A model generated the notes under the pieces. It was not told where the DNA came from. It saw nothing but the letters and a program-made list of their open reading frames with translations, and ran no database searches. This document shows positions 18,295 to 27,176 of a DNA stretch of 64,000 nucleotides, piece after piece (the stretch's first letter is position 1; the number at the start of each line of letters is the position of its first letter). The position numbers and the translations under genes were made by a program. Source of the DNA: Fortiea contorta PCC 7126 (lineage in GTDB: Bacteria > Cyanobacteriota > Cyanobacteriia > Cyanobacteriales > Nostocaceae); NCBI RefSeq assembly GCF_000332295.1, contig NZ_KB235930.1, positions 895-64,894 on the forward strand. The letters are read 5' to 3'.

Positions 18295-18714
18295 ATGAAC
18301 GCCCTATTATATCAAGATTGGGGTGAAAATCCTCCGAGAATTGAGCTTGTTTCTCTACCTATGCCTTCTGCTCCCTATCTACCTCTAACTGGTGGTGGTT
18401 GTGCTAATACGTCTGTTAATAGCTTTATTAATGATTTAAATAAAGCTGTAAAAAATCAAAGCGAGCGATATTTTACCAGAGTCTGGGGATATGGCAGGTC
18501 AGATGATGAAGCAGATATATATACCTTGCAAACTTGGCAAATTTGCACACCAGAAGATAAAACTTATGAGGTTGTTATCCTTTTGTACTATGCACCAATT
18601 AATCAGTACTTGACACTGAAAAAACATTTTGGAGAAGAAGACGCTGACAGATACCTAGAGGAAATTAAGGCTAGAAATGCAGCTATTACTGCGCTGTCTG
18701 AAGTGTGGGATTGA
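18295..18714 (+). CDS. Hypothetical protein, 139 aa
   Basis: I do not recognise it. It starts two bases after the stop of the 77-aa gene, so both are likely translated from one message. The sequence is soluble and mixed alpha/beta, with a proline-rich 'PMPSAPYLPLTGGG' near the N-terminus and a helical C-terminus. Nothing suggests an enzyme motif. The pair sits between a membrane acyltransferase (divergent) and prxQ. Confidence 0.6.
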   Translation: MNALLYQDWGENPPRIELVSLPMPSAPYLPLTGGGCANTSVNSFINDLNKAVKNQSERYFTRVWGYGRSDDEADIYTLQTWQICTPEDKTYEVVILLYYAPINQYLTLKKHFGEEDADRYLEEIKARNAAITALSEVWD

Positions 18715-18766
18715 TTTAAACTAGATACTGTTTTTGTAATTTTAAAACGGGAATTTTTTTATTAAC

Positions 18767-19225
18767 ATGGCAATTAAAGTAGGCGATACTGCACCTGATT
18801 TCAATTTACCTGCTCAAGATGGCTCCACAGTCAGTCTGAATCAATTTCGCGGTAAAAATGCTGTGGTGCTCTATTTTTATCCCAAGGATGACACCCCAGG
18901 ATGTACAGCCCAATCCTGTGCTTTTCGTGATCAATATGAGGTGTTTAAGTCTGCTGGGGCTGAGGTGATTGGCGTTAGCGGTGATTCTAGCGAATCGCAT
19001 CAAAAATTTGCAGCCAAATACAACTTACCTTTTACTCTGTTGAGTGACAAGGGCGATCGCATCCGCAAGCTTTATGGCGCCACTGCGGCTTTTGGTTTAT
19101 TCCCTGGGAGAGTTACCTATGTGATTGACAAAGAGGGAGTTGTGCAATACGTGTTTGACTCCATGTTTAATTTTCAAGGCCACGTTCAGGAGGCTTTGAC
19201 AAGGTTACAGGCGTTGGCGAAGTAA
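18767..19225 (+). CDS. prxQ: Peroxiredoxin Q / BCP
   Basis: 152 aa. The peroxidatic cysteine is C46 in '[15 protein letters not shown]' and the resolving cysteine C51, five residues later on the same helix, which defines the atypical two-Cys PrxQ/BCP class. It reduces hydrogen and alkyl peroxides with thioredoxin as donor. '[16 protein letters not shown]' is the usual N-terminus. No transit or signal peptide. It is a single gene; an 11-bp inverted repeat at 19416-19446 lies between it and the convergent lrtA gene and may end both transcripts. Confidence 0.93.
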   Translation: MAIKVGDTAPDFNLPAQDGSTVSLNQFRGKNAVVLYFYPKDDTPGCTAQSCAFRDQYEVFKSAGAEVIGVSGDSSESHQKFAAKYNLPFTLLSDKGDRIRKLYGATAAFGLFPGRVTYVIDKEGVVQYVFDSMFNFQGHVQEALTRLQALAK

Positions 19226-19400
19226 GATTTTTTTTAACGCAGCGAAAAGTTGCGTGCGGTGAACCACTTGCGGTGGACGGGTTTCCCGGCATAAGCAAAG
19301 TGGTGAACCCGAAGGGGGGTTCCCCCCGTTGAGCAAACTTTTCAAGACAGAGGAACGCGGAGAGAACTTGCGTGCGCGGGTTTCCCGCGTTGAGCAAAGT
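19226..19400. repeat. Cluster of short related repeats
   Basis: Three related strings of the form G-run, TTCCC, then (C)GTTGAGCAAA or GCATAAGCAAA occur near 19278, 19316 and 19376. They alternate with AGAGGAACGC strings (near 19349 and 19416). The pattern resembles dispersed cyanobacterial repeats; no protein is encoded. Confidence 0.6.
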
Positions 19401-19415
19401 TCGGGAGGTAATCGC

Positions 19416-19446
19416 AGAGGAACGCAAAAGCTATATGCGTTCCTCT
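19416..19446. terminator. Bidirectional hairpin between prxQ and lrtA
   Basis: AGAGGAACGCA and TGCGTTCCTCT form a perfect 11-bp stem with a nine-base loop, and AGTTTTAGTT follows on the plus strand. It lies between two convergent stops, about 190 bases from that of prxQ and eight from that of lrtA. Confidence 0.5.
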
Positions 19447-19454
19447 AGTTTTAG

Positions 19455-20120
19455 TTAGGGTTTATTTGCGTGTGATTTTTCCGGTAAGATGATGTTAGGG
19501 TGGGAAGCTTTAGCGTTTTTGCCGTTGCTATGACCGTTGGTGTGACCGTTGTTATGGCGGGGTTGAATGACGCCATAACCGCCGTGGTTACGTTCATAAA
19601 TAACGTTAATTTCTCCAGTTTCGGCGTTATGGAACATGTAGAAGTCATGCCCTACCAATTGCAGTTGTTCTAAGGCTGCTGCTAGAGTCATGGGTGGCAT
19701 GGAAAAGTATTTAGTGCGGACGACCTCGTTTGGCAGTTCAGGGGTGCGATCGCCGATTAAATCTGTCGCTGCTGTCTCTGGAACTACGGCTTCGGTTGTT
19801 GGTTGGGCTTGAGTGATTTTATCTTGTCGTCTTTCTTTATATTTACGCAATTGTCGGGCAATTTTATCTGCCACCAAGTCAATACTTGCGTATAGGTTTT
19901 CGCTGCTTTCCTCGGCACGAATCACGCTACCATTAGCGTAGATAGTAACTTCAGCCGCTTGTTTGGGATTAATCCGGGGATTGCGGGCTACGCTGAGGTG
20001 AACATCAACTTCATTCGTAATGTTCTGAAAATGATTAACTGCTTTTTCTATTTTTTGATGCACGTACTCCCGAATCGCATCGGTAATTTCAATATTTTTG
20101 CCGTGGATGACAAGCTTCAT
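19455..20120 (-). CDS. lrtA: Ribosome hibernation factor, long form (LrtA/HPF)
   Basis: 221 aa from the ATG at 20120, with GGGAG just upstream; the frame is open another 50 codons, but those are not protein-like. Residues 1-100 are the HPF/YfiA ribosome-binding domain ('[20 protein letters not shown]', '[12 protein letters not shown]'). A linker leads to the C-terminal dimerisation domain ('[29 protein letters not shown]'), which makes it a long HPF able to form 100S ribosome dimers. The tail is Asn/His/Gly-rich. In Synechococcus this gene is lrtA, a light-repressed transcript with a long leader; a large hairpin lies 121-181 bases before the start here. Confidence 0.93.
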   Translation of the reverse strand: MKLVIHGKNIEITDAIREYVHQKIEKAVNHFQNITNEVDVHLSVARNPRINPKQAAEVTIYANGSVIRAEESSENLYASIDLVADKIARQLRKYKERRQDKITQAQPTTEAVVPETAATDLIGDRTPELPNEVVRTKYFSMPPMTLAAALEQLQLVGHDFYMFHNAETGEINVIYERNHGGYGVIQPRHNNGHTNGHSNGKNAKASHPNIILPEKSHANKP

Positions 20121-20679
20121 GTAAACTCTCCCGCTCGATATTTTATGTGAATTAGTTTTGAAAGAAATGGAGTTGCGGTAAGGTCTATCAGTACCACCAA
20201 AACAGTCTCTGAGGGTCTTTTTGGAACTAAAGCCAAGGGTAAAGAATGAAAAAGTTGCTATTTGCCCCATCCTGATGGTTGGTTGGGCAGTTTCATTCTT
20301 TATACTTGAGAAGGACAGCCTTTTATTTGACTGTTTGTGTGCCTAAAATCGTGTTTTTATATCCGGTTTTGTTAACACCCTTCTTTGTCTATCATCGGTG
20401 GTTTGCCTGCTTTTGATAGAGAATACTAGTCCTTGGGGATGCAAACATTCATTCTTCATCATCAATCAGTGTTTTCCTTCCTCTTTGTTTTGGTGTGATG
20501 CTTATTGCAGAGAATTCCTCCTAACACCGTTGAGGTTATATATTCAAACTAGCACTTTGTATTTTCTAAAGTGGGTTCCGTTGATGTTCCTTTAAAATCC
20601 TTTGCATAGCTTGACATTTGCTCACTCTAAGTTGCTGACTTGCAACATATTTTCTCCCTATTACTAGTTGATTTTTAGC
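20121..20679. other. Intergenic between lrtA and lipB, probable lrtA leader
   Basis: 559 bases separate divergent lrtA and lipB. The lrtA-side part has a long inverted repeat (20241-20301). A second one, TCTATCA/TGATAGA, is at 20388-20394 and 20414-20420. I see no small gene. Confidence 0.55.
20241..20301 (-). promoter_or_regulatory. Large hairpin in the presumed lrtA leader
   Basis: AAAGAATGAAA (20241-20251) and TTTCATTCTTT (20291-20301) are perfect inverted arms; inside them TGCCC (20263-20267) and GGGCA (20285-20289) form a second stem. No T-run fits a terminator for lrtA, so a leader structure is more likely. Confidence 0.5.
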
Positions 20680-21354
20680 ATGATCCGTAGTACTGAGTCT
20701 AAAAAATACAATTGTTTACTATATAACGAAGAACTGATAGCATATGCAGAGGCGCTGGAATGGCAGCGATCGCTATTTGAAGATCGGCGACAAAATCCCC
20801 ATCTGGATGATGTATTAATTTTGCTGGAACATCCAAGCGTCTATACCCTAGGACAAGGCGCGAGTCTGGAATTCCTCAAATTTAACCTTGACGAGGTTTC
20901 TCATCAGGTACACAGAGTTGAAAGAGGCGGCGAAGTCACATATCATTGTCCTGGTCAGTTGGTGGGGTATCCAATTTTAAATCTGCAACGATATCGCCAA
21001 GATTTACATTGGTATTTACGGCAATTGGAAGAAATCTTAATTCGCGTCTTGGCTGTTTATGGGCTACGGGGAGAACGGTTTCCACCTTTTACTGGCGTCT
21101 GGTTAGAAGGGCGCAAAATTGCAGCCATAGGAATTAAAGTCAGCCGTTGGATTACTATGCATGGTTTTGCACTCAATGTTTGTCCGGATATGACTGGCTT
21201 TCAACAAATTGTTCCCTGTGGAATCACTGATAAGGCTGTAAGCAGTTTAGCAGAATGGATTCCCGGTATTACTTGTCAAGAGGTACGTTCTCATGTGTCA
21301 AATTGCTTTGCAGAGGTGTTTGGCGTAGAGTTCATCGATGCACAACGTGAATAA
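20680..21354 (+). CDS. lipB: Octanoyltransferase LipB
   Basis: 224 aa from the ATG at 20680. It moves octanoyl from acyl carrier protein to lipoyl domains, the first step of lipoate synthesis. Visible motifs are '[18 protein letters not shown]' (residues about 82-99), the catalytic lysine K146 in 'EGRKIAAIG', and the catalytic cysteine C180 in '[11 protein letters not shown]'. A TTG four codons earlier is an unlikely start. It has its own transcription unit, with lrtA divergent upstream. Confidence 0.94.
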   Translation: MIRSTESKKYNCLLYNEELIAYAEALEWQRSLFEDRRQNPHLDDVLILLEHPSVYTLGQGASLEFLKFNLDEVSHQVHRVERGGEVTYHCPGQLVGYPILNLQRYRQDLHWYLRQLEEILIRVLAVYGLRGERFPPFTGVWLEGRKIAAIGIKVSRWITMHGFALNVCPDMTGFQQIVPCGITDKAVSSLAEWIPGITCQEVRSHVSNCFAEVFGVEFIDAQRE

Positions 21355-21433
21355 TTTTTCCGGTGCAGATAAATTAAACGTGTAATTACTGAATATGTAG
21401 ATATTAAATATAGCTAAAATATTTGGTTAATAT

Positions 21434-21643
21434 ATGCTTGTTAAAGCTAGAGTTATGAATGTAGAAATATACGCTGCACCTTCAATTGCTCTAAGAAAGC
21501 GCGACTGGAAAGCTTTGATTGAACTTTTTGACAGAGATGATGTAGATGAAATTGAAGCAGATGTTCATGGTAGTTTGTTGTTACTACCGCCAGAACCTTG
21601 TTGGGAAGATGACCCCTTTGATTTTTTGCGTGAATATCTGTAA
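21434..21643 (+). CDS. Hypothetical protein, 69 aa
   Basis: I do not recognise it. An acidic C-terminal half ('FDRDDVDEIEADVHG', 'EDDPFDFLREYL') follows a basic N-terminus. The composition is protein-like and codon use resembles that of its neighbours. The ABC transporter frame overlaps its 3' end, which suggests coupled translation. Confidence 0.5.
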   Translation: MLVKARVMNVEIYAAPSIALRKRDWKALIELFDRDDVDEIEADVHGSLLLLPPEPCWEDDPFDFLREYL

Positions 21644-23210
21644 ATTAAGTAATTGGCAATGGGGAATAGAGCATAGTCAAAATTTTCCATCGCCTCATTT
21701 CCAGAGCAGGGAATTTAATTTTGGGAATTGGTGGCGTTGGTGTTTGGTTGTCAGCTTATGTTGTTTATTCTTAGGTGGTTGTAGTTTTCAACCTAGTAAC
21801 GTAAAAAGTCTGCGAATTGCGACTGAACCGACTTTTCCACCCTTTGAGTTTCAAGGGACTGGTGGTGAATTGCAGGGTTTTTCTATTGATTTGATGTCTG
21901 CAGTAGCCAAGGCGGCTAACTTTCAGGTAGACTTTCAAAGTCTGCCTTTTGATGGTATTATCCCCGCTTTACGAGCTAAAACAGTAGATGCAGCAATTAG
22001 TTCCATAACCATCACTGAAGAGAGGGCGAAAATAATTGCGTTTTCTCGTCCTTATATTAAAGCAGGTTTAGCGATCGCTATTCGCACCGATAATCAAAAT
22101 ATTACTAATTTCGCTAGCCTAGCAAATCAAAAAATCGCCGTCCAAATTGGTACAACTGGTGCTAAAAAAGCCCAAGAAATTCCTGGTGCAAAAATTAGTA
22201 CTTTCGATTCAGCATTTTTAGCTTTGCAAGAACTACTCAATGGAAATGTAGATGCAGTAATTAATGATGCGCCAGTGACATTATACGCAATTAATACAGG
22301 TAATCTTCGAGGTATTAAAGTTGTACAACAATTGCTTACAGAAGAATTTTATGGAATTGCAACTGCCAAAAATTCACCATATTTAACTTTAATTAATCAA
22401 AGCTTGACCAATGTATTTAAAAATAAAACTTACACACAAACTTATCAAAAGTGGTTTAAAGATACACCACCAGATTTACCAGAAACAGTTTTAAATCAAA
22501 ATCAAACTGGAGCAGAAATTCCAGGAATATTTACCTCAATTAAACTAATTTTTAATTCCTTTCCAACTCTTTTCCAAGGAGTTTTAGTCACACTACAACT
22601 GACAATATCTTCTGGATTAATCGGTTTAATTGCAGGTTCCTTAATTGGGATATTCCGCCTTTCTCCCATTATCTCCGTGCGTTGGTTAACCAGAGCTTAT
22701 GTAGATTTCTTTCGCGGAACCCCTTTACTAGTACAGATTTTTATGATTTACTTTGGAATCCCAGCGATCGCGCAAGAATTAGGTTTCACCTTGACCTTTG
22801 ACCGCTGGGTAGCTGGAGTATTAGCGTTAAGTTTAAATAGCACCGCTTACATTGCAGAAATTGTCCGCGCCGGAATTCAATCTATAGAAATTGGACAAAC
22901 AGAAGCTGCAAAATCATTAGGTTTAAATCCTCTCCAAATTATGCGACTTGTAATTTTTCCCCAAGCCATAAGACGCATGATACCCCCATTAAGCAATGAA
23001 TTTATTAGCTTATTGAAAGATACCAGCTTAGTTGCTGTCATCGGTTTTGAAGAACTGTTTCGCAAAGGACAGCTAATAGTCGCCGATAACTATCGCGCCT
23101 TTGAAATTTACACCGCTGTCGCCATAATTTATCTCTGTTTAACTTTACTTTCCTCTCAAGCATTTAGTCGTTTAGAAACCTGGATGCATCCCCAGAAAAA
23201 ACAAGGATGA
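21609..23210 (+). CDS. Polar amino-acid ABC transporter, substrate-binding protein fused to permease
   Basis: A lipoprotein-type signal ('WCLVVSLCCLFLGGC', lipobox LGGC) leads into a family-3 solute receptor (about 220 residues: 'LRIATEPTFPPFEFQG', 'DAAISSITITEERA', 'DAVINDAPV'). A GlnP/HisM-type permease with about five membrane segments follows. The permease carries the EAA loop ('EAAKSLGLNPLQIMRLVIFPQAI') that contacts the ATPase. This matches the GlnP fusion of glutamine/glutamate transporters. The start is unclear: candidates are the ATG at 21609 and the GTG at 21630, both inside the previous gene, leaving an unusually long stretch (about 35-40 residues) before the signal. No ATPase gene is adjacent, so a GlnQ-like subunit must be elsewhere. 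Confidence 0.85.
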   Translation: MTPLIFCVNICKLSNWQWGIEHSQNFPSPHFQSREFNFGNWWRWCLVVSLCCLFLGGCSFQPSNVKSLRIATEPTFPPFEFQGTGGELQGFSIDLMSAVAKAANFQVDFQSLPFDGIIPALRAKTVDAAISSITITEERAKIIAFSRPYIKAGLAIAIRTDNQNITNFASLANQKIAVQIGTTGAKKAQEIPGAKISTFDSAFLALQELLNGNVDAVINDAPVTLYAINTGNLRGIKVVQQLLTEEFYGIATAKNSPYLTLINQSLTNVFKNKTYTQTYQKWFKDTPPDLPETVLNQNQTGAEIPGIFTSIKLIFNSFPTLFQGVLVTLQLTISSGLIGLIAGSLIGIFRLSPIISVRWLTRAYVDFFRGTPLLVQIFMIYFGIPAIAQELGFTLTFDRWVAGVLALSLNSTAYIAEIVRAGIQSIEIGQTEAAKSLGLNPLQIMRLVIFPQAIRRMIPPLSNEFISLLKDTSLVAVIGFEELFRKGQLIVADNYRAFEIYTAVAIIYLCLTLLSSQAFSRLETWMHPQKKQG

Positions 23211-23334
23211 CATTTATTAAAAGCCGCGAAAAACCTCTGCGTACCTCTGCGCTTACCTCCGCGTCCCTTTGCGTTAAAAAAATTAACTCATACCAATTCA
23301 AATAATCTTTGCAACACATGAATGGTTGCTCAGG

Positions 23335-23428
23335 GCGAACAACCGTACTCCGAAACGGAGAAGCAAGCTACGCCCCTACAAGCGAACAACCGTACTCCGA
23401 AACGGAGAAGCAAGCTACGCCCCTACAA
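23335..23428. repeat. 47-bp tandem repeat, two identical units
   Basis: Units at 23335-23381 and 23382-23428 are identical. Each has a CTCCG-AAA-CGGAG hairpin and ends in CTACGCCCCTACAA. The second unit supplies the stop codon of the minus-strand TPR gene. Confidence 0.9.
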
Positions 23429-24688
23429 GCGATCGCCCTCTAACTCCGCAATCACTTTTTGCAAATACCATTCTTCCAACATCCCAGGATAATAATCTTT
23501 TTTCTGCTGAATTAACCTTTGAGCAATTTCCCATTGTCCCCCAACTAAGCGTAATAATTTTTGTCGCAACAGATTATATTTTTGGTTTCTAGATTCAGGA
23601 ATAGATTTGTGAATTTTTTCAAGACTATTAGTAACTAGTTGATAATTTTCCCAGTCTTCTTGTTCACAAAAAATACTCGCAGCTTTTTGATAATCAGCGA
23701 TCGCCTGTTGCATTTCTTCTAAAAGAGTGTAAGCAATGCCACGATTGTAGTAAGCTTGAGCCTCATGGGGATTAATTTGCAGAGCATGGGTGTAATCTTG
23801 AATAGCGCTGAGATAATTACCGCTTAATCGTTGAGTGTTACCCCTAGCCACATAAACTAAAACATCCTGGGGTTGAATTTGTAGCGCTTGATTAAAATCT
23901 GCGATCGCCCCTTGATGATCGCCTAAAAACGAACGAGCTTTACCACGGTTGCGGTAGACGATCGCATCTTGAAAATTCAACTGTAGCGCTTGGTTAAAAT
24001 CCGCGATCGCTTCTCGATAATTCCCCATTTTGCACCGCACCACCCCCCGACAGCAATAGGCTTGAGCGTCTTTTGGATCAGCTTGTAATACCCAATTTAA
24101 ATCTGCGATCGCCGCTTGCGTATCTCCTTTTTCCGCCTTATCTAATAGTTGCGTAAAATATTCGTTTGTGGAATTAATGGTGACACTTGCAGATTTAGGC
24201 TGAGAAATCGCAGATTTTTCCACAGGTTTTAGCTGCTGAATACTTTCCATACACAGACGACAATTTTCCTTATCTTTTTGCGCCAGATATAACTCTGCGG
24301 CTATTTTAAAATTAGCGATCGCATCTTGAATATCACCCTGTTTGCGCCGGACAATTCCCCGCAGACTATAAGCTGGAGCATAATGAGGACGCAGACGAAT
24401 AGTCCGATCAACATCTTCCAGTGCTCCTGGTAGATTTTTCAAAGCTATCCTCGCTAAAGCGCGAGAATAATAAGCTTCCACACACTCAGGATTGAGCCTC
24501 AGAGCTTCAGTATAATCGGAAACAGCCTGCAAAATTGCTCCAGAGTCATAATACACCAGACCTCTTTGCAGATAAGCCTCCGGAAAGTATGGCGTCAACT
24601 GCAAAGCCTGGTTAAACTCCTCAATAGCTCCAGCATAATCCTTTTGTCTAGCCTTTGCTAATCCCCGGTTGTAGAATTCATCACTCAT
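23423..24688 (-). CDS. TPR-repeat protein, 421 aa
   Basis: The protein consists of about eight tetratricopeptide repeats in two blocks (residues about 1-140 and 180-350). Units such as 'DYAGAIEEFNQALQLTPYFPEAYLQRG' and 'NYREAIADFNQALQLNFQDAIVYRNRG' are typical, joined by a linker rich in Ser/Thr. It has no signal peptide, membrane segment or catalytic domain, so it is probably a cytoplasmic scaffold. Its last codons lie in a GCGATCGC site and its stop in a 47-bp tandem repeat, suggesting the original 3' end has been changed by repeat insertion. It diverges from the DUF711 gene. Confidence 0.85.
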   Translation of the reverse strand: MSDEFYNRGLAKARQKDYAGAIEEFNQALQLTPYFPEAYLQRGLVYYDSGAILQAVSDYTEALRLNPECVEAYYSRALARIALKNLPGALEDVDRTIRLRPHYAPAYSLRGIVRRKQGDIQDAIANFKIAAELYLAQKDKENCRLCMESIQQLKPVEKSAISQPKSASVTINSTNEYFTQLLDKAEKGDTQAAIADLNWVLQADPKDAQAYCCRGVVRCKMGNYREAIADFNQALQLNFQDAIVYRNRGKARSFLGDHQGAIADFNQALQIQPQDVLVYVARGNTQRLSGNYLSAIQDYTHALQINPHEAQAYYNRGIAYTLLEEMQQAIADYQKAASIFCEQEDWENYQLVTNSLEKIHKSIPESRNQKYNLLRQKLLRLVGGQWEIAQRLIQQKKDYYPGMLEEWYLQKVIAELEGDRL

Positions 24689-24839
24689 GGCTGTTGTTTA
24701 GTTAATTCAGTCGATTACTATCTATATAAATATTCACCGTCGCTGCGACATCTTCCCGATGATACCCCCAAGCAGGTAGTGTATCTTAATTACGAATTAG
24801 TATAGGATGACATCTACCTTTTTGCTCATCGCCGTCATC

Positions 24840-25988
24840 ATGAAAATTAGAACCATCACCACAGGAATTTCTTTACAATCTGCCACAGAAACCGCAAAAA
24901 TTAAACAAGCGGCTGAGTTTAATCAACAAGCCCAGAAAATATTTACACAACAAGGTTATACAGTCCAAACCACCAGAATAACTACTAATTCTTGGGAAGA
25001 ATATCTAGCAGGATTATCTCCTAGAGAAATTATCAAACAAATTCAAGCCATAGAACAACTTTGTCAAAATCTAGATGTCAGCTTCTTTAACATTGGTGAC
25101 ACCAGCCAACCCGCAAATATCGCTTTAATCGCCGATATTAATCAACAAACATCGCTCATTTTCTGTTCTAGCAAAATTGCAGATAGCGAAACTGGTATCA
25201 ATTTTGAAAATATCCAAGCATCTGCAAAACTGATTCAGCGCATTTCCCAAGAAACCGAAAATGGCTATGGAAACTTTCGCTTTTGTACATGGGCAAACTG
25301 TCAACCAGGTATCCCCTTCTTCCCTACATCATACCACCGAGGTCAAACAGCTTTTGCTATCGGCTTAGAATGTTGTGATTTAGTAATGCAAGCTTTTTCT
25401 CAAGCCGAAAATCTACAAATAGCCGAAATCAAACTGCAAGAAATATTAGAAACTGAATTACAAAAAATTGCGGCGATCGCTCAAACAATATCTGGACAAT
25501 TCGCCATTGAATATCAAGGAATTGACACCTCTCTCGCTCCATCATTAGACAAAAATCATAGCATTGTTTTCGCCTATGAAAAACTCATGCATGGTAAATT
25601 TGGACAGTCAGGAACTTTAGCAATTTCTGGGATGTTAACTCGTGTTTTAAAAAGCGTATCTATCAAAACCTGCGGTTATTCTGGCTTAATGCTTCCAGTT
25701 TGTGAAGATATCGGTTTAGCCACCAGAGCCAACGAGCAAACCTACAATATTACTAACTTATTATTATATTCAGCCGTTTGTGGTTGTGGACTAGATACAG
25801 TTCCCATTCCCGGCGATATCACCACCGATAAACTAGCAGCAATATTAACAGATTTAGCGACTTTAGCCCTCAAACTTAATAAACCCCTCTCAGCCAGATT
25901 ATTTCCTATCCCCCATAAAAAAGCCGGGGAAATGACTAACTTCAATTCCCCGTATCTTGTAGATTGTCGAATATTTGCTGTAGATTAA
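24840..25988 (+). CDS. DUF711-family protein
   Basis: 382 aa from the ATG at 24840 (an in-frame ATG at 24807 is less likely). The start 'MKIRTITTGISLQ' and the C-terminal 'GYSGLMLPVCEDIGLATRA' and 'GLDTVPIPGDIT' segments are characteristic of DUF711/UPF0210 proteins, which are distantly related to glycyl-radical enzyme folds but lack a radical glycine. The function is unknown. No neighbour explains its role. Confidence 0.8.
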   Translation: MKIRTITTGISLQSATETAKIKQAAEFNQQAQKIFTQQGYTVQTTRITTNSWEEYLAGLSPREIIKQIQAIEQLCQNLDVSFFNIGDTSQPANIALIADINQQTSLIFCSSKIADSETGINFENIQASAKLIQRISQETENGYGNFRFCTWANCQPGIPFFPTSYHRGQTAFAIGLECCDLVMQAFSQAENLQIAEIKLQEILETELQKIAAIAQTISGQFAIEYQGIDTSLAPSLDKNHSIVFAYEKLMHGKFGQSGTLAISGMLTRVLKSVSIKTCGYSGLMLPVCEDIGLATRANEQTYNITNLLLYSAVCGCGLDTVPIPGDITTDKLAAILTDLATLALKLNKPLSARLFPIPHKKAGEMTNFNSPYLVDCRIFAVD

Positions 25989-26158
25989 AGAGATTTAGAA
26001 AAAGTAGCCTAGTTATTCAACAAATTAGGCAGTAAATAACTACTCTCACTCCCTGATCTCCAAGCTGATCAGCTTTCTCCTTTGCGCGCCACTAAAGTAT
26101 TTATACAACAGCTTTACTATTCAACTTTTTCCATTCCATCCTTCATACTTCATCCTGA

Positions 26159-26827
26159 TTATTCCAAAAGTAAACTAGGAGAAGTTAACACAAAAACATC
26201 TCTCGTTCCCTGAGCATCAGTTAGTGGTTTAATAGGAGTAGTAAAATGCAAAAATTCATGATCATTAACCAATAAAAGTTCACCGGGATGGAGAATTTTG
26301 TTAAAAATTGGCTTCTCTTTTCTCGCAGTATATAAATGTGTTTCGCCACCTTGGATATTGTCTCTATCTACAGAGAAAATCCCGACAAAATCAGTACCAT
26401 CACTGTGAATTCCTTCAGGCGCTGGATTACCCAAATTTTCAGATGAACAAGTAGTTCTAATTTGATGAACTCCTATTTCCGCCTCTGGATGCAGTTTACA
26501 GGAATCAACAAAAGCTAAAACAAGATTTTTAAAAATATCTAATTCGATAAGCGCATCGTCTAACTCAGCAAACTCTCTTTTGACATCGCCCACTAAGGGA
26601 TTATATTGTTTACTTTGGAAAAGATAACCATGAGGTAATTTAATTAACTGTTTCTGAGAAACCAAGAAACGAGATAATCTTCTCAAACGATAGTTACCTT
26701 TAATATAAGGATCAACAGGTAAATTGTTAAAAAATGGTTTAAAACCCTCCACCTTAATCGAATTTACCTTCCTGAGCGTAAATAAAAAGGCGTATTCTAA
26801 TTCCGTTGCTTCTCGAAGTGTTTGCAT
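26159..26827 (-). CDS. 2OG-Fe(II) dioxygenase, amino-acid hydroxylase-like
   Basis: 222 aa. The start at 26827 is fixed by a full ribosome binding site, AAGGAGGT, seven bases upstream. Iron ligands are H141 and D143 in 'GIHSDGTDFVGIF' and H194 in 'HEFLHFTTPI', giving the HxD...H triad; the downstream 2OG-binding arginine is likely in 'GTRDVFVLT'. This matches the 2OG-Fe dioxygenase family that includes free L-isoleucine 4-hydroxylase. The substrate could be a free amino acid or a peptide; no biosynthetic cluster surrounds it. The leader has a hairpin that could hide the ribosome binding site. Confidence 0.8.
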   Translation of the reverse strand: MQTLREATELEYAFLFTLRKVNSIKVEGFKPFFNNLPVDPYIKGNYRLRRLSRFLVSQKQLIKLPHGYLFQSKQYNPLVGDVKREFAELDDALIELDIFKNLVLAFVDSCKLHPEAEIGVHQIRTTCSSENLGNPAPEGIHSDGTDFVGIFSVDRDNIQGGETHLYTARKEKPIFNKILHPGELLLVNDHEFLHFTTPIKPLTDAQGTRDVFVLTSPSLLLE

Positions 26828-26834
26828 AGGATTT

Positions 26835-26875
26835 ACCTCCTTGCATATAGTCATCCTCCAGTATTTTTTTGGAGG
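26835..26875 (-). promoter_or_regulatory. Leader hairpin with possible Shine-Dalgarno switch
   Basis: Read on the minus strand: CCTCCA, a nine-base loop, TGGAGG (26875-26855), then 12 bases later AAGGAGGT (26842-26835). The CCTCC arm can pair with its own hairpin partner or with the ribosome binding site, so the two states exclude each other. Confidence 0.45.
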
Positions 26876-27176
26876 CTTATAATACCTAGTATATGCTACC
26901 TTTTATTAAATTGTCGTAAAAACGACTACAAAAATTACCATTTCATGGTATGCAACTGCTCTAAAATTTTCGCAACTTCCAAAAGAACGAAAGCCAAAAC
27001 AACGTAACATTGGTTAGGTAGTAGATTATTCCCACAATAGGCGTTGTTCATTGAATGTATGAAAAGCATCTCGTGTTGACCCAAAATCCTTTGAGAAACA
27101 GAAAATTTTCCGTCTCTACATTGAATATGAAGATTCAACAGCAACAAAGCCGCAAATTTCCCTCGACGCATAAAAA
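26876..27176. other. Intergenic between the oxygenase and sfsA
   Basis: About 300 bases between divergent genes. A 95-codon minus-strand frame overlaps the sfsA start and does not look like a protein. I see no RNA or repeat. Confidence 0.5.

Noticed and set aside
23326-23592. 88-codon plus-strand frame
   Set aside because: It consists of the 47-bp tandem repeat and antisense of the TPR gene.
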